Assembly (NCBI GenBank): GCA_003996215.1
Contig: QJPP01001608.1
Coordinates: 1 to 64,000, forward strand
Direction: 5' to 3'
DNA: 64,000 nucleotides
Origin: Jaltomata sinuosa
Lineage: Eukaryota > Streptophyta > Magnoliopsida > Solanales > Solanaceae
Made by a program: the position numbers and the translations under genes. Within the stretch, counting starts at the first letter, position 1. Every line of letters starts with the position of its first letter. A model generated the notes under the pieces. The model had not been told where the DNA came from. It saw nothing but the letters and a program-made list of their open reading frames with translations, and made no database searches. Positions 56,338 to 64,000 of this stretch are shown here, in pieces.

Positions 56338-57418
56338 TTGTATCCATAGATTGTGAGCCAAAAACCAAAACACACTTTACAAAAAAATTAGCAACTACAA
56401 AGGATGGAATGCAACGGACTAGAAAAACAAAGTAGGTGACAGTTGACTTGTGCGAACCACATGCGAAATGCACCAGAGAGAGTGTACATCGCATGTGCTG
56501 TCGCACAAGCAAATAGAAACCTACAGGGATTTTCTCATTGATATGTGAAACTAATGCAATTTGCATAATCCAAAGTGTGTGTCACATCGTGCGTCACCAC
56601 GTGAAGCATTGACTGGTTCTCTCTTATAAACAAGATGCGATGCCTTGTGCGACCCGCATATCAAGATCTATGTATCACATGTGAAATGCACAAAGGCCCA
56701 ATTGGAATTTTTGGTTCTTTGTGTTGTTGTGAATTCCGCATGTGATCCGTAGAGCAAGATGTGCTTAGGCACTTGGCACCATTTAACAAACTAATCAACA
56801 AACAAAGGGGGCAAGGGATATCATGACCATAACTTCCGGGTACTCAGACTTCCCCGGGTTTCCATTAACACAACATCAAGCAAGAAAGGAACTCAACGAC
56901 TTCCCGTAAGATGGACGTTACCCTGTCTATCATTAGGAACATCAATCCCTCTCTTTCAACGATGGGTATCAACAATTTTAGCAACAATTAACCCCCTCCT
57001 TGCACAAGATCATACACCCCAAGAATAGTTTTCAACAACTCATGGGCATGCCATTAGAAAGATTTAGCCTCAACAATTAATTTTTAGCCAAAACCTCATG
57101 ACAAACGATGATTTTCCCTTAATAATGACGTCACCCAATATATCATCGGGCCAAATCATTCGTCAATCACAAGTAGGCTACTCAGACTTCACCCCAAACA
57201 CAGATTTCAAGGCTAAAAATTACTACCAATCAACATGAATTAACAAGATTCAAGTTCTATCAAGTTGGAAGTAAGCAGAATCATCAATACAACTCAAAAT
57301 TGGGGACCCAAATTTTTTGGATCTCACCCAAAACCAACATGGTAATTCTACTAAGCATACTTCACAATATGATTTCCCAACCTCCATAAAAATAAGTATT
57401 TAACGTCGAAGAACTTAC
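56338..57418 (-). other. Predicted leader intron of D2 ORF2 (acceptor lost)
   Basis: The minus-strand donor GTAAGTTC starts at 57418. The acceptor before the ATG reads GGATACAAAAC, with no AG where D3 has GCAG. GC-rich dyads lie at about 56440-56760. Confidence 0.4.
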
Positions 57419-57888
57419 CACAAGCGAAGATTACGAAGAGAGGAGTGAAAATTAAAGCTTTTTGGACTTCAACAATGGTGACCCAAGCAAACTTCACCCG
57501 AGAACGATGGCGGTAGTAGTGGAGATGGCTGAGAAAGATGAGAAAAAGATTTTTGGAGAAGTGGAGAGGTTTGTGAAAGGTTTTGGGAGAGAATTTTGGG
57601 AGTTTTGGAGAAAAGATGGTGGAAGAAGGAGAAGAGAAGCGGTTTTAAAAAGAAAAGAAGAAGAAAAGTTTAGCCGGGTCATCTCCGAGTTGGGTCGGTC
57701 AACGAGTTAAGTCAATTAAAATTCAAATTTACCTTTCGTGCGTCGTAATATGCGATTTGCACCAGCCTTGGTGTGGACCGCATGGCATTTCACACATCGC
57801 CCCTTTTTCTCCCCTGGTTTGCCCAGGTGTCTGCTTTGCCATGCGATGGAGGTGCGACGCGCACTTGGGCTCGTGCGGTCTGCACGGC
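57419..57888 (-). promoter_or_regulatory. CT-rich leader and GC dyad spacer of D2
   Basis: Minus-strand CT-rich leader (57420-57690), GACC-type repeats (about 57690-57710) and then GC-rich inverted repeats up to the D3 insertion. On the plus strand the leader reads as a short purine-rich open frame at 57462, which I take as spurious. Confidence 0.4.
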
Positions 57889-59384
57889 TGATAAGTTGGT
57901 AATCTACCAACTTATTGAGCCTACATCCATGAATTATTGCTATGTTTTGAATAGATTTAGAGGTTCTTATGGCCTTTATTGATGTCTATGCAGGTACTTT
58001 TGATAGCTGATGATTAACAAGGAAATGGACCCAAGAAGAGCTCAAATGGAGTGAAGTGTGAAGTGTTTGGAAAGGCTGAAGATTATGATCGGAGATGTGG
58101 TGGCCATGCGACACGCACAGGCCGAGGTACGAACCGCACCTCCTCCGCATAGAGCTACAAATGTCCTGAAGAGTCTGTTAAGGGGTGAGGTCACTGTGCG
58201 ACGTGCATATCCTATGGTGTGAACCGCACCTCCTTCGCATGGAGCTCCCAATTCTAGCTGAAGTCACTGGTTCAATCTGAGGCAGTGTGCGACGCGCACA
58301 TCATAACGTGTGAACCGCACATCACACCGCAACCTCTCGAAGGGCATTTTTGTCCTAATTTTTAGTGACATTTTGGGAAATTATAAAAGGCCTATTCAGG
58401 CACAATTGTAAATAACTTTTATAATTTTGAATATTTTGAAGAGCTTTTTGCTTGGAGACTAAGTTTTTCACCTCCATTGAGAAGACGGTTTCAATCTAAT
58501 TCTCTTGATTAACACTTGTGTGCTCAAATTGAATCTAGAATTTGATATTTAGCTCTAATGGAAGGGATTTTGAATTACCCAGCTGGTATCTCTTTCTCTC
58601 TTACTATGAGTGGCTAAATTCTCTTGTCTAAGGGTGCATTGATGATGGGTGCTTAAGAAATGGGTGTGGGTGTTATCTATTCTTGCTTATAATTGCTTAA
58701 TTGACATGGGTCTAGTAATTTCACCAAGTTTTAATCCTAAAATTGGTGGTTGCAAACATTAATTTTAATTACTTGACTATGTGATTGCTTGAGAAAGGAT
58801 TTCATAGTTTCGGATGTGAAATTACTAGTCGAAACATTGGATTCCACTCATATTTGAGGCTAGGGATAGCTCTTATCATCAGATTCTTCTATTTAAGTGT
58901 CTAAGCTAGTGATAGTGTGACCTTCCCAAGGTAGATTGGTTGTTTATTGATCAAATCGATGATTCTCTATTCGAGATCATCGGATATAAGATTTTTGATC
59001 GAGAGATAAGCAAATATTACCCATGACCAATGCAATTCATGTCATTAAGCAAGAATAGGTATGAATTGATAATCACCCTATCCCATAACCAATTCCCCAC
59101 CGGACATGCATCCCTAGTCGTCTAGTCAACTTGGTACACCCACTTTCATTTTATTGTTTTTTAATTGAATTGCAATTGTAGTGATAACATTCCAATTCCC
59201 CTGATCCTTTTACTTTATATTTTTAGCATTTACTCTCACCTTGAACTCAATTCAGTACAATCTCTATTTAGCTATGCCAAGTCACTTAGGTACGACCTCG
59301 ACACTCATTGGGCTTATAATTTTTGTTTTGCTGAACGATCGCCATGACCTCCTATTTTTGAGAGCACGATTTGAGCGTTCATCA
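57889..59384 (+). repeat. 5' LTR of D3 (1496 bp)
   Basis: TGATAAGTTGG to GAGCGTTCATCA, canonical ends. The GC-rich dyad block (about 58080-58340) repeats motifs of the form GTGCGACGxGCAC and GAACCGCACCTCC. It matches the LTRs of D1 and D2 in reverse orientation. Confidence 0.92.
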
Positions 59385-59388
59385 AAAA

Positions 59389-59406
59389 TGGCGCCGTTGC
59401 TGGAGA
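59389..59406 (+). other. Primer binding site of D3 (tRNA-Asp type)
   Basis: TGGCGCCGTTGCTGGAGA has two mismatches to the tRNA-Asp complement and lies 4 bases after the LTR. Confidence 0.88.
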
Positions 59407-59501
59407 CTTGAGTTGTTAGCTATTTTTGATTGTTGATTTGAAATCAATTTGAGAGTACTTGTTTTTTTTACTTTTGTTTGTTGTTTGTGTTTTGATTGAG
59501 C

Positions 59502-60843
59502 ATGCTAGCCTATGAACGAGGCCAATGACAATGAGAGCGTTGATGGCTTCATGGAGGCTGACGAGGCTTAGCCTATGATGTAAGAGGGTGTAGGTGAAAT
59601 CCGCCTACCCCCAACGGTGGAAAATGTTGTCTTTCATGTGACTAGAACCATGATCCACTTAATCCAAATGAAGGGCCTATTTGGTGGAGTAGCCCATGAA
59701 GATGCCAACCGGTATATTTGAAATTTTGTGGAGATTTTCCAACCGTTCATCTTTCAACATATCTACCAAGAGTCCATCTGATTATGCCTATTCCCTTTTT
59801 CCTTGATGGGGGAAGCCACGGCATGGTTGGAGGAATTACCGGATGATTCCTTTACCTCTTGGGCCGAGTTGGTTGAAGCATTTACATCAAGGTTCTTTCC
59901 TCTATCTCCAATGATGCAGTTAAGAGACGAGATCACCAACTTTAGGCAACTCTTGGATGAGCCTCTTCATGAGGTTTGGCTAAGATTCAAAAAGAAGCTT
60001 CTCTTGTATCCAAATCATGATTTGTCAAACAATGTGCTGCTACAAAGATTCTATAGATCATTGAACTCTATGAATAAATCGGTGGCTGACAATCTTGGAG
60101 GTGGTACCTTCATGGACTTAGAGTTTCCCATAGCCTCAACTTTTTAGAGGGAATGACAAAAACCAATCAAGCTTGGCATACAAGAGAAGCGGATATACCA
60201 ACCTCGGGAGAACCCTCATCCATATTGGTTAATGAAATGAGGAAGAAGGATGAGGAGCGTGATAAGACAATGGCCAAAATGATGACACAAATTGATTTGA
60301 TGGCCATGCATGTGATGGGAGCTGGTGGTGCTAAGATAGTAAATGTAGTGAGTACACCGGAAATCAAAACTAGTAATGATGAGCTCATGATTATGGTTGA
60401 TGGAAAGCTATGTTTTATGTCGGTGGGTTCTCGTCCTGGGTATTATCGCCCAAGGGAGGAGAACTAAGGTTGGATTTGAGACAATGAAAGAGATAAAAAT
60501 TGGCGGGATAGAGACAAGGATGGTGATCATTTCAATCACCAGAGTTTAAATCCCTATATCCCTCCGAACAAGGCAGACTCTCTCTAACAACCGTGCACAA
60601 GCAACCCCAGCCATTCCAAGTTAGAGTACATGTTGTCCTTGGTTCTTAAGAAGGTGGACACCATAAACATGAGAGTGAGCGAGCTAAAGAGTGAGGTCTA
60701 AACACTTCAACAAACTGTGAGCTCCCACTCAGCCTTAATTAAGCATCATGAGGCACAAATGAACCACCTCTCAAGCCAAATAAACCCGAGGATGAAAGGG
60801 ATGTTGCCTAGTGACACCATCACCAACCCAAAGAATGATTGAT
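59502..60843 (+). pseudogene. Gag of D3, broken
   Basis: Start M-L-A-Y at 59502 with early stops. Two good blocks follow: 59803-60147 (G-E-A-T-A-W-L-E-E-L, F-T-S-R-F-F-P, W-L-R-F-K-K-K-L, Y-R-S-L-N-S-M) and 60153-60467 (N-Q-A-W-H-T-R, M-T-Q-I-D-L, L-C-F-M-S-V-G-S-R-P). A coiled-coil-like spacer and L-P-S-D-T-I-T-N-P-K-N-D then a stop end it at 60843. In A and C the same L-P-S-D motif is followed by T-T-R-S-G and protease, so D gag stops exactly before the protease. Confidence 0.85.
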
Positions 60844-60884
60844 TGAGGTAGTATCATCATGGTGCGATGTTAAATCAAGCGTTG

Positions 60885-60902
60885 CTTGGGAGGCAACCCA
60901 AG
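60885..60902 (+). other. Stem-loop H1 of D3
   Basis: CTTGGGAGGCAACCCAAG, 6-bp stem, 42 bases after the gag stop. Compare CATGGGAGGCAACCCATG in C (4853-4870). Confidence 0.65.
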
Positions 60903-61590
60903 TTTCTTTATTTGTTTTTGGTTATATTTTGTTGTTTGTGGTGTTTTTGTAGGGAATGCATGGATGGAAAATGAACAAGGGAAAGCAGGGTAAAAAGGGG
61001 TCATGCGGTGGGATGTGGAGACCACACAAGCATTTGTGCGTGTCGCATAGCCTATCGCATGCCAAATCAGAATGCCTGAGGAAATTTGAAAACTTAAAGG
61101 CGACGTGCGCTAGGCCGTGCAGACGGCACGAGCCCAATTGTGCGTTGCACCTCCATCGCATGGTGAAATAGATGCCGGGGCAAACCAGGGGATAAAAAGG
61201 GGCATGTGCGAAATGCCATGCGGTACACACCTTGTCTGGTGTGAAACGTATGTCACGATGCACGAGTGGTAAGTTTGAATTTTAATTGACCTAACCCATT
61301 GACCGACCTGACCCGGAGATGACTCGGTCGACCTTTCTTCTTCTTTTTCTTTTAAAACAACCTCTTCTCTTCTTCTTCCATCATCTTTTTCCTCAAACCC
61401 TCAAAATTTTCTCCCAAAACTCTCTCTAAATCCCTCAAACCTCTCCAAAAATCATCTTGTCCTCTCACCCACAATCTCTACCACTCCATCACCACTGTCG
61501 TCGTTATCTCTCTTGGAAGGTTTCGCTGGTCACTAATATTGAAGAACAAAAAGCTTCAATTTTCACTCCTCTTCATAATCTTCACTTGTG
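60903..61590 (+). promoter_or_regulatory. D3 spacer, GC dyads and CT-rich leader before ORF2
   Basis: GC-rich inverted repeats lie at about 61000-61270. AT-rich TTTTAATT is followed by GACCGACCTGACCCGG (61301-61316), then a pyrimidine-rich leader (61325-61500) and the donor at 61591. The arrangement matches C at 43471-43718. Internal promoter inferred. Confidence 0.45.
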
Positions 61591-62654
61591 GTAAGTTCCT
61601 TGATGTTAAATACTTATTTTTATGAAGGTTAGGAACTCACAAGCATGCTTATTAGAATTACCATGTTGATTTTGGGTGAGATCCAAATATTTGGGTCCCC
61701 AATTTTGAGTTGAATTGATGATTTTTCTTGTTTCCAATGTGGTAGAACTTAAATTTTGTTAATGCATAATTGAATGGTAGTGATTTTTAGCCTTAGACTA
61801 TGTGTTGGGGTGAAGTCTGAGTATGTGACGGACGAATGATTTGGCCTGATGATAGATTGAGTGATGTCATTCTTAAGGGTAAATCATCATTTGCCATGAG
61901 GTCTTTGTTTAAAATTTGTCATGAAGGCTGAATTTCACTGATTGTATACCCATGATTATTGTTTAGCATTATATTTGGGGTGTATGATCTTGTGTGGAGA
62001 GGGGGTTAATTGTTGCCAAAATTGTGGGTATCCATTATGCAAGTGAGGGCTTGATGTTTCCGATGATAGATGGGGTAACGTCCATCTTAAGGGAAGTCGT
62101 TGAGTTCCTTTCTTGCTTGTTATTGTGTCAATGAAAATCCGAGGAAGCCTGAGTACCCAGAAGTTGTGGTCATGAGATCCCTTGTCCCCCTTGTTTAATA
62201 TTGATTGGGTTGTTGTGTGGTGCCCAGTGCCTAAGCACATCTTGCTCTACAGATCACATGCGGAATTCATAAGAACACAAGGAACCAAAAATTCCAATTG
62301 TGCCTTTGTGAGTTTCGCATGACATGCATAGATCTTGATGTGCGGGGTGAAAGAGGCATCACACCATGTTTCTGAAAAAGTAGGTCACTGATCTGAGGGG
62401 TGACCCCTGGTGCGACACGCACTTCTGATGGTGTGAATCATACTAGCTTCGCACCGCAATGAAAAATCCCTGTAGGATTCAGTCTGCTTGTGCGATAGCA
62501 CATGCGATACACACTCTCTCTAGTGCATTTCGCATGTGGTCTGCACAAGAAGACATTCACCTACTTTGTTTTTCTAATCCATTGCATTTGCATTCTTTGT
62601 AGTTTGTAAATTTCTTCTTAGGTTTTGTTTTTAGCTCACAATCTCTGTATGCAG
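61591..62654 (+). other. Predicted leader intron of D3 ORF2 (both splice sites intact)
   Basis: Donor TTGTG|GTAAGTTC at 61591 and acceptor TCTGTATGCAG ending at 62654 enclose 1064 bases. The ORF2 ATG is at 62658, with no other ATG in between. The GC-rich dyad block is at about 62230-62540. Confidence 0.55.
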
Positions 62655-62657
62655 AAT

Positions 62658-64000
62658 ATGTCTTCAAACAGGAAAAACAAAGGAAGTCAAACTAGGCAAA
62701 GGTCTGCTGCTGAACGATATTGGGTGAGGTCGGAGATGAGCTACCTAACATGCACCAGCAATTTGCTGAATGATATTGGCACCCCTTTCAGGATGTACCC
62801 GATGGGTACTACGAGAAAATTGTGCGAGAATTATTTGCGGCTTATCAGGCTACATAGGACTTCAAAGGATACAGAGGGCCTATGGAGAAATTTTCCAACC
62901 TGGACTCAGTCATAGTTAGAGGTAAGAGAGTTAGCATCACCCCCACTGCCATCAATGTTATCTATTGGGGACACCCAATTGACCCTGCACCAACCCTCAT
63001 GGCTAAGTTAATGGCTAACTCAAAGCCATATCAGGAGACAGCCCCCGACATTGCTCAAGATGTCCCCCTTTGGTCCACTATGGAGGGGGATATTCCAAGG
63101 AGGTCCTTGATCTTCGAGGCTCATCTTTGGTATGATCTAATCCGCAACCATTTCTTGTCGTCCCAAAATGATCAGAAGATAACCCAAGAGGGGGCTATTA
63201 TAATTGCGGCCATTATGATAGGGGAACATGTGAACTTTGGGTAAATAGCGGCTATGGTGATAAGGAGAAAAGATCATTGAGGAAATAACTCCTTCCCCTT
63301 CCAGGTGCTGATTACTAAGCTTTGTGCCAAGGCCGATGTCCCTACACTCAGTTGCGACAAATTCAGTCATGCTATTGGGACCATCGACCTTGATAGGAAA
63401 ACAGACAGGGACTCCCCAAGGTTTAAGAAGCAAAGGGTTGAGAAGTCTAGTGGGGTTGACAGTGATGAGCTTGGTGCTAGGGCAGACATTTTATCCCCCT
63501 CTAGGGCTACCTCCGAGGCATGTACACATGCCCGAGAACCCTCTATGACCAAAAGCAGCATTCAAGACATGGTGAACAAAACTCACAGCTATGAGAAGCA
63601 GCTTACCAAACTAGTTGCTAAGCTACCAGGTATGATAAACAAGGCTACCAAGAGTGCAGTTAAGGTGGTGGCGGATAGCTTTAACACACTGTGTAAGAGG
63701 GTTGATGTCATGGAGGGGGAAATCACAACACTCCAGAGAGATGTTGTCAAAGCCAAAGGCAAAGCTCCGGTGGTAGAAGCAGATCTGACTACCTTACCTC
63801 TACCTCATTACATTCCCAGACCCTCGGATAGCTTGTTTGCAGCCTATGCAGATGACGAGTTTCCTGGCAATGAGGATCAGGAGTTGGGGGATGATCAAGA
63901 TCCAGATTTTCAGAGGGTTCTCCATGCCTCCACACTTTCTATGCACTCCCAAAAAGGTGGTGCTGGCCCAAGTGAGCGAGCCTCAGATGAGGAGACAGTT
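62658..64000 (+). pseudogene. ORF2 of D3, broken and cut by the window end
   Basis: Start M-S-S-N-R-K-N-K-G-S at 62658. Compared with D2, about 30 residues (the stretch around V-E-G-M-K-A-I-Y) are deleted near 62715, followed by a frame change. The core is in 62882-63244: V-R-G-K-R-V-S-I-T-P-T-A-I-N-V-I-Y-W, H-L-W-Y-D-L-I-R-N-H-F-L and I-G-E-H-V-N-F-G, then a stop. Later parts read I-T-K-L-C-A-K-A-D-V-P (about 63310), a coiled coil (about 63590-63760) and an acidic tail still open at 64000. Confidence 0.72.

Larger units (their letters stand above)
51468..57888 (-). mobile_element. Element D2, 3' part, truncated by D3
   Basis: Minus-strand D-family element inserted in the E 5' LTR. Visible are the 3' LTR (51468-52965), 3' untranslated region, ORF2 (56334-55053), leader intron and spacer up to 57888, where D3 starts. 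Gag and the 5' LTR should lie beyond D3, outside the window. Left target flank is GATTG (51463-51467). Confidence 0.88.
57889..64000 (+). mobile_element. Element D3: gag plus ORF2, no pol, runs off the window
   Basis: Plus-strand member of the D family inserted in D2 in the opposite orientation. 5' LTR 57889-59384, primer site 59389-59406, gag 59502-60843, stem-loop H1 60885-60902, ORF2 leader and intron, ORF2 from 62658. The left flank ACGGC (57884-57888) should recur after its 3' LTR. As in D1, no protease, RT or integrase lies between gag and ORF2. Confidence 0.9.

Noticed and set aside
57462..57710. Plus-strand 82-residue Lys/Glu-rich frame
   Set aside because: It is the reverse complement of the CT-rich leader of D2 ORF2, and its composition explains the frame.

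Overview
The window is plant nuclear DNA, very probably from the repeat-rich heterochromatin of a dicot. Solanaceae is my best guess from the look of the elements, but the sequence alone does not fix the species. I find no host gene, tRNA, rRNA, CRISPR array or bacterial-type gene. Essentially every base belongs to Ty3/gypsy LTR retrotransposons nested inside one another. Two lineages are present: Tekay/Del-type chromoviruses (initiator-Met-type primer site, chromodomain) and Athila-like elements (primer site matching the 3' end of tRNA-Asp). All coding regions carry stops and frameshifts.

Layout. 1-7870: 3' part of an Athila-like element (C', plus strand). 7871-9414: 5' part of a chromovirus (E', minus strand). 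9415-19283: a decayed plus-strand chromovirus (F), split at 11667/18605 by A (11668-18604, minus strand, duplicated target GATAT), a pol-less gag-protease element. 19284-51467: a minus-strand chromovirus (E) inserted in F. E is itself split by D1 (23160-32970, minus strand, target GGCGA/GGTGA) and by the full-length 13.8 kb Athila-like element C (36135-49908, plus strand, target CTGAG). 51468-57888: D2 (minus strand), inserted 31 bp into E's 5' LTR. 57889-64000: D3 (plus strand), inserted in D2 and running off the window.

Large-scale event. Bases 1-9414 repeat 42039-51452 at a constant offset of 42038 with no difference that I found. The identical block crosses the C/E boundary, so it is not a transposition product. 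The simplest reading is a head-to-tail duplication of a 42,038 bp unit (9415-51452): the window starts inside unit 1, the seam is at 9414|9415, and unit 2 is complete. C's two LTRs differ at roughly 5-10% of sites while the two units look identical, so the duplication is far younger than the insertions, or it is an assembly artefact.

How the parts relate. C has gag, protease, RT, RNase H, integrase and then a gene-like second module (ORF2). That module has a CT-rich leader, a leader intron with good splice sites, a plant-transposon-type domain and a coiled coil. The D elements keep only gag and the ORF2 module and have no pol. A keeps only gag and protease. C, A and D share short stem-loops in their untranslated regions, the same hairpin next to the polypurine tract, and GC-rich dyad blocks in their LTRs. 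This suggests that A and D are non-autonomous relatives mobilised by C-like elements.
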